Origin: Anolis sagrei
Lineage: Eukaryota; Chordata; Lepidosauria; Squamata; Anolidae
Reading direction: 5' to 3'
Assembly (NCBI RefSeq): GCF_037176765.1
Contig: NC_090023.1
Location: 9,566,042-9,630,041, forward strand
DNA length: 64,000 bases
The position numbers and the translations under genes are program-made. The notes under the pieces were generated by a model. That model saw only the letters and a list, made by a program, of their open reading frames with translations. It did not search any database and was not told the DNA's origin. Positions 10,655 to 21,158 of the stretch are shown here, in pieces. Each line of letters begins with the position of its first letter. The stretch's first letter is position 1.

Positions 10655-11434
10655 CCAGTGGAGGTCCAGAAGTCTGATCTGGCCACGGTGGTCCACGCTC
10701 TTGTTATATCCCGAATAGACTACTGCAACGCGCTCTACGTGGGGTTGCCCTTGAAGACTGCTCGGAAACTTCAACTAGTCCAGCGAGCGGCAGCCAGACT
10801 GCTCACCGGAGCGACATACAGGGAGCATACCACCCCCCTGCTGTGCCAGCTTCATTGGCTGCCGATTCAGTTCCGAGCACAATTCAAGGTGCTGGTTTTG
10901 ACCTACAAAACCCTATACGGTTCCAGTCCAGTGTATCTGTCCGAACGTATCTCCCTCTACGTCCCACCCCGGAGTCTGAGATCATCTGGGGAGGCCCTGC
11001 TCTCGACCCCACCACTGTCACAAGTGAGGCTGGTGGGGACGAGGAGCAGGGCTTTCTCAGTGGTGGCCCCTCACCTGTGGAATTCACTCCTGGGGGAAAT
11101 CAGGGCATCACCATCCCTCCTCGCCTTCAGGAGGAGGGTGAAGATGTGGTTATGGGACCAGGCCTTTGGGCACTCTGGCGATTAAATCAGACAACCAGAC
11201 GAGTTGTCCAACAGGATTGAAGAAGTGGAAAGTAAAACTAGATCTATGAGTTAGCGAACACTGACCATGTAAGAGGAGAAAATGGGTTTGTATTGGTTTT
11301 ATTGATTTTATTGATTTTATGGTTGTAATGCATGAATTGTTGTTAACTGTGAATTGATGTAATTTTGTATATGGTTGTTTTATTTGGGGTAAAAGAATCC
11401 CAAATAAATAAATACATAAATAAATAAATAAATT
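10655..11434 (+). mobile_element. L2-clade LINE 3' fragment
   Basis: A 179-codon frame (10646-11185) encodes the L2 C-terminal connector (VISRIDYCNALYVGLPLKTA ... QLHWLPIQFRAQFKVLVLTY). A tail ending in (AAAT)n follows, to about 11434. It is 5'-truncated. Confidence 0.85.
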
Positions 11435-11666
11435 ATTTTGATATTTGGGATACCCGTCCCTGAATCCCAAAACCAATATGACCACATAAAATTGGTAAGC
11501 ATAGGCTGGCCGATCTACACTATGGCAACGCTTTAGCTGCCCTGGCTCAACGCCATGGAATCCCGGGACTGATAGTTTGGTGAGGCACCACCACTCATTG
11601 GCAGAGGAGACTAAGGATCTTGCAAAAATACAACTCCATGAAGCTCACCTGACTCTGTTTTCTTAC

Positions 11667-11765
11667 CTGAAAGGACAGGTAGACTGTTGTCCATTGCGAA
11701 CTCCACAGAGTTTGTATAATGATAAAAGCAGTAATGGCGACACCAAAGGTGGACAATGTCCCCAT
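11667..11765 (-). CDS. GDPD4: GDPD4 exon 5: membrane helix
   Basis: The 99-nt, phase-0 exon has a CTTACAG acceptor and a CAG|GTAAGA donor. Its 33 residues (MGTLSTFGVAITAFIIIQTL, then WSSQWTTVYLSFQ) align with GDPD5 IGLVVILASTVVAMSAVAQLWEDEW...ISLQ. The first part is a membrane helix and the second a short extracellular loop with the conserved Trp pair. It follows directly on ...WIHK of the previous exon. Confidence 0.88.
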
Positions 11766-12043
11766 CTGTAAGACCAAAGGTGAAGAGGTTATGTGCCATG
11801 CTCCCTCTTTATGGTTTCAGCCAAAAAGCAGAGAGACTGTAGAGACCTTCAGACTCACCATCAAGACCCTACACTTGGAAGGCAATCATACTCGGCTGCA
11901 AGTAATAGCCTATGAGGTCAGCCAAATCCTACAACAGGGACACCAATGGACCCTATTAAAATGCTTGGGGGGCAGGACAAATTGCTCAAAGTGATTTTCC
12001 GTGCTGCATTACCTTCAGCATTTCTCAGAAGAAACTGGGACAT

Positions 12044-12293
12044 GTTTTTTTTTCCCCATGTCAGGAGCAACTTGAGAAACTGCAAGTCGCTTCTGGTGTG
12101 AGAGAATTGGCCATCTGCAAGGTTGTTGCCCAGGGGACGCCTGGATGTTTTATCATCCTGTGAGGGGCTTATCTCGTGTTCTCGTATGAGAAGCTGGAAC
12201 TGACAGATGGGAGCTCATCCCGCTCCCCAGATTCAAACCACCAATCTTTTGGTCAGCACAAGGGTTAACCCATTGCACCAATGGGTGCTCCAG
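12044..12293 (-). mobile_element. tRNA-derived SINE (Anolis ACA type), copy 1
   Basis: Minus orientation: the poly-T at left is the A tail, followed by GTCAGGAGC(A)ACTTGAGAAACT, 'CAGGGGACGCC', and the tRNA-like head near 12240-12290. The same family recurs at 12390-12664, 23521-23787, 53316-53563 and 54753-55010. Confidence 0.8.
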
Positions 12294-12389
12294 GACATGT
12301 GTGAGCAAGCTACATCCAGTTGCGGTCAAGATGGAAAAGTTGTTGTTGTTAGTGGTATTATTGTTATTTTCAGTCTCCCCATAGGGACT

Positions 12390-12664
12390 TTTTTTTTTTT
12401 TTTGGTCGTGTCAGGAGCGACCTGAGAAACTGCAAGTCACTCCTGTTATGAGAGAATTGGCCGCCTGCAAGGACATTGCCCAGGGGACGCCCGGATGATT
12501 TGATGTTTTATCATCCTTGTGGGAGGCTTCTCTCACGTCCCTGCATGAGGAGCTGGAGCTGATAGAGGGAGCTCATCCACCTCTCCCCAGATTCGAACCT
12601 GTGACCTGTCATTCTTCAGTCTTGCCAGCACAGGGGTTTAACCCACTGCGCCACCAGGGGCTCC
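12390..12664 (-). mobile_element. tRNA-derived SINE (Anolis ACA type), copy 2
   Basis: T15 run, GTCGTGTCAGGAGCGACCTG, then a head ending GCGCCACCAGGGGCTCC with a recognisable B-box region (GATTCGAACC). This is a fairly well preserved copy. Confidence 0.85.
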
Positions 12665-12972
12665 TCCATAGGGACTGAAGGCAGCTAACAATAACAACTT
12701 CCTTAGTATTACTAGGGGGAAAACCAATAAGTTAGGAGAAATTACAGCAGTTTGCGTCTGCCTGAGACTTGATTATTCTAATCTACACTGTAAAATTAAT
12801 GCAAGCTGACGCCACTTTAGCTCTATGGCTCAATGTTACAGAGTCCTGAGAGTTGTAGTTTTACCAGGCCTTTAGCCTTCTCTCGCAAAGACTGCTGGTG
12901 CCTCACCAAATTACAATTTCCATTATTCCATTAGCAAATGGAGTCAAATTGCACCGAATCTACAGTGTAGAT

Positions 12973-14106
12973 TAGTGGTTCCAAAACTCTTTTTTTTTGA
13001 CCAGGGACCACTTGACTAGGGACAATTTTGACCAGGGACCACTGTGCTGCCACGCGCTGTAATAATTGATTTTTTAAACAGGACATTCTCTTTGTGCCCA
13101 GCGGGGAGCCGGGGTGCCATGGGTGAGAGGCCTTTGAGGATTTTCCCATACACAGTCTTTAAAAGGCTTGAAATGTTTAACAAAGTTCTTCATTATTGCT
13201 TAGGTCTTCAATAAAACAACAAACACTTCTTGGATCTTCAACAGATTAAACAAATGCTTCTTAACTTGCCCCAAAATGGGCAGGCACCTTGCTTGGAGAA
13301 CTATTTCTTTCCTTAACAAGGAAAAACCTTTTTAACCCCTCCCAGGCAATCTACTGTCTAAGCTTTGCTGACGTGGGTTCTACTACCGGTTCCAATCTGC
13401 GTCTTGGGTCCTGAGTAGACCTACCAGTCAAGGCTATGTAGATTCTCCAGCTGGAGTTCTTTGGGTCTGCAAAACTGTTTTCTTCCTAAAGTTTAGGACT
13501 GTTTCCCTCAGATGCTGTAAAGCTGAGAGGCTGTAAGCTCCCAGCCAGAGCTTTGGGACTGTTTTCCCAGGAATTTCTCCCGGATGCTGTAGGAAATGAA
13601 GCTTTTCTACGGATGGAGCTAATTTCCACATCCTGTAGCTTAGCTTTCCACTATAAGACTGAACTAAAAATGGCTCCCTCTCTTCCCATGGCCCTGGGGA
13701 AAGGGGCGGAACCAAAACTTAACAATGATAGGCAGGTGGCTAGCCCTATGATTGCAAACCAAGGAAAGCCACCTTGTTGCAAATGCATGGAACCTTGGAA
13801 TATATGCAAATACTCAATAGAAAGAAAATGAAGCTGAAGCTCCTGGTACCAGCACAACCACTCTCCAACATTAGTACCAAAAGGGTTACAAATCGGTTTT
13901 TGGTCAACTTCAGATTCGGTTTGGTTCTTTGGGGTGCTGATTCAAAAAACTGCATTGGATAGACCACATCAGTTCTAGTTTCTGATACAGAACATATGCC
14001 ATCCAGTAGTCACCATCTGCTCGCCCACAGAAAGCCACATTTAATAACCTAGAGCCACGGACCTTATTTTAGTTTTCTACCGTGACCCACGGGTTGGAAA
14101 CCCCTG
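12973..14106. mobile_element. hAT-like element interrupted by a solo LTR
   Basis: The ends TAGTGGTTCCAAAACTC and GGGTTGGAAACCCCTG are imperfect inverted repeats, flanked by a perfect 8-bp duplication GTGTAGAT (12965-12972 and 14107-14114). The LTR at 13043-13856 lies inside. No transposase is present. Confidence 0.75.
13043..13856 (-). mobile_element. Solo LTR (family A), inserted in a hAT
   Basis: An 814-bp LTR bounded by TG...CA on its own strand and flanked by the 5-bp duplication ACCAC (13038-13042 and 13857-13861). The same family recurs at 18925-19694, 20510-23168 and 61782-62625, where related AATAAA-type signals are seen. No internal retroviral sequence remains, so it arose by LTR-LTR recombination. 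It is an old fossil of an LTR retroelement; I cannot tell ERV from Gypsy. Confidence 0.8.
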
Positions 14107-14167
14107 GTGTAGATGCACCCGGAGTCTACGGAGAAGGGCAAGGTTCAGCTTTCTCCTGCTACTAAGT

Positions 14168-14330
14168 TAATTGAGTTCGGCAACTTGGACTCAGTTTTGC
14201 AGAATTAATTTAGTTCGGCAACTTGGACTCAGTTTTGCAGAATTAATTTAGTTCGGCAACTTGGACTCAGTTTTGCAGAATTAATTTAGTTTGGCAACTT
14301 GGACTCAGTTTTGGACTCAGTTTTGCGGAA
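14168..14330. repeat. 38-bp tandem repeat, about 4 units
   Basis: The word GTTCGGCAACTTGGACTCAG starts at 14175, 14213 and 14251, with a GTTTGGC variant at 14289; the spacing is exactly 38 bp. A partial extra unit follows. Confidence 0.9.
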
Positions 14331-14499
14331 TCTGATATATGGCAAGTTGAGGACAAAGGGAGAAAATGGGAGAAGGAAAAAAGTATCTTTGATATTTTTA
14401 AAGTTCCTGCCAAACTTGGGACAAGTGGAGAGCATGAAGGGAACAATAATGTCTAGTTTGAGCCTGCGAGTAAAGAGATCCAACCCAAGACTCACATTG

Positions 14500-14776
14500 T
14501 TTTTCTTCAGGAAAATAATGACTATAGGTTTAAAACTGAGACTAAGCACATTCTTTCTGAACATTAGGAAGAACTTCCTGACTGTGAGAGCCGTTCAGCA
14601 GTGGAACTCTCTGCCCCGGAGTGTGATGGAGGCTCCTTCTTTGGAAACTTTTAAGCAGAGGCTGGATGGCCATCTGTCAGGGGTGATTTGAATGCAATAT
14701 TCCTGCTTCTTGGCAGAATGGGGTTGGACTGGATGGCCCATGAGGTCTCTTCCCACTCTTTGATTCTATGATTCTT
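14500..14776 (+). mobile_element. CR1 LINE 3' end
   Basis: It encodes [20 protein letters not shown] ... EAPSLETFKQRLDGHLSGVI and ends with the CR1 octamer-type tail GATTCTATGATTCT. The frame extends upstream to 14299, but that part is not clearly CR1. Confidence 0.85.
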
Positions 14777-14837
14777 TCGAGAGAAGAGCGTCTTAATTAC
14801 ATGCCAAGGAAAAGCTAGTAGAATAGCTGGTTTTTAC

Positions 14838-14897
14838 CTTGTGAATCCAGTGCAGATACAACTGTTGAGTGTTTGTCAGCAGGCACATCGCTAGGAT
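14838..14897 (-). CDS. GDPD4: GDPD4 exon 4 (60 nt)
   Basis: A 20-codon, phase-0 exon between TTATAG and AAG|GTAAAA. The residues ILAMCLLTNTQQLYLHWIHK match GDPD5 VLALCHIAVGQQMNLHWLHK closely. The exon completes the second membrane helix and carries the conserved GQQ/TQQ-x-LHWxHK loop. Confidence 0.9.
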
Positions 14898-14999
14898 CTA
14901 TAAAAGCATTCAGAGATGATGTGTTTTAACGTAGCCAAAGGTCATTGCAACCTTTCATCATATCACAGCACTTTAGCCAACGACTGTTAATTATTCGGG

Positions 15000-15599
15000 T
15001 TTTTTAAAGTTCATTAAATTTCATTTCAACAAGATAGTAACAACTATGAAAAGAAAAAATGTAAACATACAAATAAAAATAGAAAACATGAACAATAGAT
15101 ACAAATATCTATTAGTCATTGGCCTAAAATTTGTCCCATTAGTTTGATTAGTGTTTCCATTGTGTTCCGTCCATTCGGATGGCACGAAATGGAAGGCCTC
15201 TCCTGGAACGAAAATGCAATCAATACGAAAGACAGGCAGGAGTGGGTACCGGTTCTGAACCTGCTTTTCAGATCAATTGCCTGGGGCCTGGCAGCGCCTG
15301 CAACTGAACCCTGAGTAAGGAGCGCTCCTTACTCAGTGCTTAGCTGCAGGCCCTCCAAGACCTGGGTGCGTAGACCCAAACCTGCACCCTTAGGCCGAAA
15401 GAAAATGGATCTTTCGGCGCTGAAAACAAAAAAACAAATATCTGACTTCTCGATTTTCGGAGATTCCAACAAAAATGGACCAGGGGCCCTACTGAGAGCC
15501 AGGACACGAAATGAATCAAGGTAAGTCCCAAATGCACGTAACTAGTAACTATGCAATATTTTAGAGAAAAAATAATTTAATAAGAAGTCACTTTCCTAC
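15000..15599. other. Intron of GDPD4, nothing recognised except a palindrome
   Basis: The sequence is non-coding. A perfect 26-bp palindrome lies at 15311-15336 (CTGAGTAAGGAGC and its inverse). Short frames over 15336-15537 on both strands are not supported. Confidence 0.5.
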
Positions 15600-15836
15600 T
15601 ACTAGCACAGATAGACTACAAGCAGAGGCATAACACCGTTGCTCAGATGATTCATTGGAACTTGTGCCACAAATACCATCTGCCTGCGACAAAGAACTGG
15701 TGGGATCACAAGCCAGAAAAAGTTACAGAAAATGAACACGTCAAGCTACTCTGGGACTTCCGAATTCAGACAGACACAGTTTTGGAGCACGATACTCCTG
15801 ATCTCACGATCATGTTAAAAAACAAAGTATGGATCA
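15600..15836 (+). mobile_element. R4/Dong-clade LINE, 5' part of a split copy
   Basis: It encodes the C-terminal region of an R4-type LINE: VLEHDTPDLTIMLKNKVWI, the start of the PD...D...K restriction-like endonuclease. The copy continues at 16270 after a Penelope-type insertion. Confidence 0.8.
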
Positions 15837-16269
15837 ATGTATTGTCGAAGGCTTTCATGGCCGGAATCACTGGGTTGTTGTAGGTTTTCCCGTGGCCATG
15901 TTGTAGAGGCATTTTCTCCTGACATTTCGCCTGCATCTATGGCAAGCATCCTCAGAGGTAGTGAGGTCTGTTAGAACTAGGAAAAAAGGGTTTATATATC
16001 TGTGGAATGACCAGAGTGGGACAAGGGACTCTTGTCTGCTGGAGCTAGGTGTGAATATTTCAACTGACCACCTTAATTAGCATTTGATGGCTTGGCAGTG
16101 CCTGGGGGAATCTTTTGTTGAGAGATGATTAGATGTGCCTGATTGTTTACTCTCTGTTGTTTTGCTGTTGTAATTTTAGAGTTTTTTTTAATATTGGTAG
16201 CCAGATTTTGTTCATTTTCATGGTTTCTTCCTTTCTGTTGAAATTGTCCACATGCTTGTGGATTTCTGG
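15837..16269 (-). mobile_element. Penelope-like element 3' end inserted in the R4 LINE
   Basis: A 433-bp insertion flanked by the perfect 13-bp duplication AAAGTATGGATCA (15824-15836 and 16270-16282). On the minus strand it starts with the Penelope/GIY-YIG C-terminal coding words EIHKHVDNFNRKEETMKMN, then a 3' UTR and the terminal repeat ending CGAAGC...ATACAT-like sequence. It is not palindromic. Confidence 0.85.
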
Positions 16270-16625
16270 AAAGTATGGATCATCGATGTTGCAATCCCAG
16301 GGGACAGCAGGATTGAAGAGAAACAGCTGGAAAAGCTGACATGACAGGAGGATTTAAAGATTGAACTGCAAAGACTCTGGCACAAGCCAGTAAAGGTGGT
16401 CCCAGAGGTGATCGGCACACTGGGTGCAGTGCCTAAAGTCCTTGGCCTGCACTTAAACACAATAGGCGCTGACGAAATTACCATCTGTCAACTGCAGAAG
16501 ATCACCTTACTGGGATCTTCACGCATTATTCGCCGATACATCACACAGTCCTAGACACTTGGGAAGTGTCCAACGTGTGATCCTATGCAACAACTAGCAG
16601 TGTGATCTTTTCTGCTGCGGACTCA
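16270..16625 (+). mobile_element. R4/Dong-clade LINE, 3' part of the split copy
   Basis: The homology continues with VWIIDVAIPGDSRIEEKQLEK and KPVKVVPEVIGTLGAVPKVL, then the non-coding tail GATCTTTTCTGC...CATCTTGTTCCATTTCAAATAATAA. It is broken by in-frame stops. Confidence 0.8.
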
Positions 16626-16639
16626 TCTTGTTCCATTTC

Positions 16640-16925
16640 AAATAATAATTTATATTCCGCTCTATCTCCCCGGAGGGACTCAGGGCGGATTCCAAACAGG
16701 CAAGCATTCAATGCCCAAATACAACAACAATACATCCATACTAACAAAATTTAAACAACCCGACATATAAACACAAAATTATGACTTTACAAATAAAATT
16801 AAATAAAACCACAGCCTGTTACAACAGACATAAGACAAAACATCAAACATTGAACAGAAACAACAATTTCCCAGTTCCTTGGGGCAAAAGCTAAAACTTT
16901 GCTTTCAAATAAGCAAAGAAGGTAG
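16640..16925 (-). mobile_element. L2 3' tail
   Basis: TTTATATTCCGCTCTATCTC, then CCGGAGGGACTCAGGGCGG and the A/C-rich stretch typical of the L2-type 3' ends in this window. Confidence 0.65.
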
Positions 16926-17077
16926 GGATTGAATCAGGAATATTCTATACACAAAGTATGTGTTTTGTCCCTATGGCAGCCAGCTTATTTGTTTTCATAA
17001 GGGATCAAAAGCTTGTCCCTATAAGATTGGTATTTGTCCCTTATCACGAGTTTCTCAATAAAAAGGGCAGGACTCAC

Positions 17078-17171
17078 CATTAAGAAAGAAAGGTAGGAGA
17101 GGATGAACGAACATATTATTAGGAGGAAAACAGACCACTGAAACCAGAAGCCCATGTTGTCAAAGCTGTAC
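17078..17171 (-). CDS. GDPD4: GDPD4 exon 3: membrane helix 2
   Basis: The 94-nt exon has a TGTTTAG acceptor and an ATG|GTGAGT donor. Its first base completes a Glu codon begun in exon 2 (phase 2). Then YSFDNMGFWFQWSVFLLIIC and SFILSYLSFLM follow, aligning with GDPD5 WYLYNRMGYWSDWPVPILVT... It forms the loop after helix 1 and most of helix 2. Confidence 0.9.
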
Positions 17172-17319
17172 CTAAACATTTAACAAAACAAAACAAAAAT
17201 CACATATAACATGAGAAGTGACAGTGAAATAAGCAATTGTATAAGCAATTGAGTTGGTTGGGAAGTTTCTGAGAGTTGTCTTCCAAAATGTAACATTGCA
17301 ACTTTGCAAATATTGCAAA

Positions 17320-18130
17320 TCTATATAAATAAAAATGTAATGTTCATTTGTGGGATTAACATAACTCAAAAACCACTGGACGAGTTGACACCAAATTTGG
17401 CCACAAGACACTTACTAATCCAAGGAGTAACCATCACTCAAAAAATTGATTTTGTCATTTGGGAGTTGTAGTTTCTGGGATTTATAGTTCACCTACAATC
17501 AAAGAGCATTCCGAACTCTACCAATAATGGAATTGAACCAAATGTGGCATACAGGACTCCCATGACCAATAAAAAACACTTGAAGGGTTTGATGGGCATT
17601 GACCTTGAGTTTGGGAGTCATAGTTCACCTACATCCAGAGAGCACTGTGGACTCAAACAGTGATGGATTTGGACCAAACTTGGTGCGGATATTCCATATG
17701 CCCAAATATGGACATAAATGGAGTTTGGGGAAAATAGACCTTGATATTTGGGAGTTGTAATTACTGGGATTTATAGTTCACCTACAATCAAAGAGCATTC
17801 CGAACTCCACCAATAATGGAATTGAACCAAATGTGGCATACAGGACTCCCATGACCAACAGAAAACACTTGAAGGGTTTGATGGGCATTGACCTTGAGTT
17901 TGGGAGTCATAGTTCACCTACATCCAGAGAGCACTGTGGACTCAAACAGTGATGGATTTGGACCAAACTTGGTGCGGATATTCCATATGCCCAAATATGG
18001 ACACAGATAGACCTTGACATTTGGGAGCTGTAGTTACTGGGATTTATAGTTCACCTACAATCAAAGAGCATTACTTTATTTTCCAGCTCACCAGCCTGAG
18101 CCACAGCAACGCATGGCAAGGGACAGCTAG
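17320..18130 (+). mobile_element. Non-autonomous Helitron (copy 3)
   Basis: Starts A|TCTATATAAATAAAAATG and ends ...GGGACAGCTAG|T after the hairpin CCACAGCAACGCATGG. The interior is two tandem copies of a module of about 290 bp (GATTTATAGTTCACCTACAA ... TTGGGAGTTGTA). Confidence 0.8.
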
Positions 18131-18329
18131 TATAATATATTATTTGCTCTGTGATAACCCAACTTCCAGGATGTAGCTATAGAAAGAGGGAGCAAGGAGG
18201 GCACTTTATCCCCAAATAAGACACCTCTCACCCCAGTCATGAAACTTATCCATTTAAATGGTCATTACTGTAACCCAAATCACACATTGTGCAACAATCC
18301 CCACTTGTACAGAGCCAGAATGTCACATC

Positions 18330-18445
18330 TGTGTTGCTTAAACCTCTCTGTGTTTTTAAATTGAGGCTGGATGGCTACCTGTTGGGAGGGCTTTGACTGT
18401 GCATTCCTGCCTGGCAGGTGGGGGTTTGACTAGATACCCTTTGCG
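18330..18445 (+). mobile_element. Old CR1-like 3' tail
   Basis: AGGCTGGATGGCTACCTGTTGGGAGGGCTTTGA...GGGGGTTTGACTAGAT matches the last part of CR1 3' ends, diverged. Confidence 0.6.
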
Positions 18446-18698
18446 GATCCTTTACATCTGTCGTCAAGTATAGACTGCCTGGGAGTCCAGTGGAGTCTCC
18501 TCCTCTGGAGGTTATTGAATTGATGTGATGTATGGATTGAATGAAATTGTACGATTGGGGTCTGGCTAAGGGCCTATTAAGGCTTGGCTAAACTGAAGAC
18601 ACCATCCTAAGAAGATTGAAGCCTAAAATGACATTATGGAAGAGGTAAAGGTTGACTGTGGCATGAAAAGTGCCGAACCGCTGACACTTACAGACCTG

Positions 18699-19937
18699 CA
18701 GGGCCATAGTCAGAAAAATATTTTGGGAGGGGTTGAAAATTTCACGGGGGGGGGGGGGTTGAAACCTGCCTCCTATCTCACGCTGAAGCAAAGAGCACAG
18801 CAGAGGGCAGAGCAGCCTTCAATAGCCTACAGCTCCGCCCTTGTCAACCACCTCCATCAAGTCTGGCCTCCTTAATGAGAGCATTCAACATCCCCCCCCC
18901 CCCCCAACTTGGTTGCTTCACTACTGTTCTGTCGCGTGCTGGGCCTGTAAATAATTGTCTTTAGAACAGGATGTGCAACCTTTGCCCAGCGGGAAGCCAG
19001 GGGGCCTAAAGAGAAGTTCTCAGAGGTTTCCACCACAAACAGTCTTTAGATGGCTTGAGAAGTACAACAAAGTCTTTTATTAATGATCAAACAGAAACTT
19101 CTCTTGTCTTCAGTAAAGTTAAGCAAACGATTCCAAGCTTTTAGGCAACAGGTGAATTCCTAATCTTGCCCACGAAGGACAGGCAACTGTCTTCTATAAC
19201 TTCTCCTTTAAAGGAAAATCCCCTTTTTAACTTCTCCCAGGCTGACTGTAATCTAACCCTTACTGATGTGGGCTCCGCTACCGGGTTGAACTGCGTCTCG
19301 AACGCCGAGTGGACCTACCAGCAAGGCAGTAGATGTTCTCCAGCTGGAGTTATTTGGTCTTTAGGGCTGTTTTCCTGGAAATTCTTTGGAGACTCTTAAG
19401 ACCTTTCTCCCCCGGAAGGTCTTAAGGGTTGAAGCTTTTGTACAGGGGAAACTTGCACACATCCTATACATAAGCTTACCTTGCTAAGACTAACTAAAAA
19501 TGGCTCCCTTCCCTTCCCAATTGCCCTGAGCAAGGGGCGGGACCAAAACTTAACAATGATGGACAGGTGACTTGCCCTATGACTGCAACCAAAGAAGCCA
19601 CCTATCTGCAGAGTCCCTGAAACCTAGGACTGTAAACAAACATTTAATACAAAGCAAATAAAGTTGGAGCTCCTGGTACAGCTGTACCAGAACAACTACA
19701 TCGGCTATTTCTGCAAGTAATGACAGCGTGAATAAATTGCTAATATTTGCTTGAGATAGTGCTTGCAGTTCTGGAGGGACTCTTGATTTTTTGCATCTCA
19801 TAGACTTAGCAGCATGGGGATTGGGTTAACCAGTTAAAATTCATGAGTAAACCAGGTTTTTTAAAAAAATCTGAAACATTTCCGGGGGGGGGGGGGTTGA
19901 ACCCCTAACCCCCCCCCCCCCCCTCGCTACGGGCCTG
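18699..19937. mobile_element. hAT-like element with G/C-run ends, interrupted by a solo LTR
   Basis: The ends CAGGGCCATAGTCAG and CGCTACGGGCCTG are imperfect inverted repeats next to runs of G and C. The flanks CAGACCTG (18691-18698) and CAGATCTG (19938-19945) agree at 7 of 8 positions. The LTR at 18925-19694 lies inside. Confidence 0.7.
18925..19694 (-). mobile_element. Solo LTR (family A), second copy
   Basis: 770 bp, TG...CA on its own strand, flanked by the perfect 5-bp duplication ACTAC (18920-18924 and 19695-19699). Same family as 13043-13856. No internal sequence remains. Confidence 0.8.
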
Positions 19938-20276
19938 CAGATCTGGGAACTTTTTGGTGTAAACAGTATGCTTGGCTGATCCAAAAAATGGTGTAATAAT
20001 AAATTAATAAATTAAAATTTCTTTGATCCCACCCGCCAACAGTTCCTTAAGAGTGCCAACTAACTGAGGGCCCTTCCACATAGCCATATAACCCAGAATA
20101 TCAAGACAGATATCCACAATATCAGCTTTGAACCGGATTATCTGAGTCCACACTGCCATATAATCAAGTTCAATAAGGATGTTATACAGCTGTGGGGAAG
20201 GGGTCTGAAAGTCAGTGGGAAAGGCAACAAGACCTTTCCTGACAAGGGTCCCTTTCACGTAAAGAGTTCCACCTAC

Positions 20277-20380
20277 TCGTCAAAGGCGTAGTAGTCATTC
20301 TTCGTTTGACTCCAGAGGTATGTAAAGACGAGCCACAAGGAGAAGGTGGTGATCAGCAGCAGCAAAAAGATGCCCTCTGC
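20277..20380 (-). CDS. GDPD4: GDPD4 exon 2: membrane helix 1
   Basis: The 104-nt exon has a CTTGCAG acceptor and a GA|GTAGGT donor. It encodes AEGIFLLLLITTFSLWLVFT and YLWSQTKNDYYAFD plus two bases of a Glu codon. This matches GDPD5 ERLWFLLLTFTFGLTLTWLY...NDYDEFN: one membrane helix followed by the conserved N-D-Y loop. The entry phase is 0 from ...SCCNV of exon 1. Confidence 0.92.
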
Positions 20381-21158
20381 CTGCAAGCAAAAATCAGAGG
20401 AAACGATCATTGTATTTACAGTATTTCTTCAATTTATAAGACCCATCCTAATTTCAATACAACAGCAACAACAATATATAAGGTACACCTGCGGTTCTAA
20501 GATGCACCCTGTTCTGTCACGCACTGGGCCTGTAATAGTTGTCAAATATTTCTCAAATCTTCAATGAGTCAAACAAATGCTTCAAGGCTTTAAATCAAAA
20601 CTGGTGGCTTCCTTCATCTTGTCCACAAGGGACAGGCAACTGTCTTCGTTAATTGTTCTTATACTTTGAGAGGAAAACCCTTTTTTAACCTCTCCCAGGC
20701 TGTCTGTTATCTAAGTTTTGTTGGTGTGGGATCTACTACCGATTCCAAACGGCGTCTTGGTACTGAGTAAACCTACCAGACAAAGCTTGTAGATTCTCCA
20801 GCTGGAGTTCTTTGGGTCTGTAAAGCTGTTTTCCCTCTGGAATTTCTTTAAGACTTTAGGGCTGTTTCCTTCAGATGCTGTAAGGCTGAGAGGCTGCAAG
20901 CTCCCAGCCAGAGCTTTGGGAATTTTCCCCCGGAATGTCATGAGAAATGAAGCTTTTCTGCAGGTGAAGCTTGTCCAAGTCCTCTAACTTAGTTTTCCTC
21001 ACTAAGACAAACTAAAAATGCCCCCCTCTTCCCTTCCATTCTCCCTGGAAGAAGGGACGGATCCAAACTTAACAATGATTGACAGGCGGCTTGCCCTATG
21101 ACTGCAAACCAAAGGAAGCCACCTTTTTGCAGAATCCTTGAAATTTTGGAATACATGC

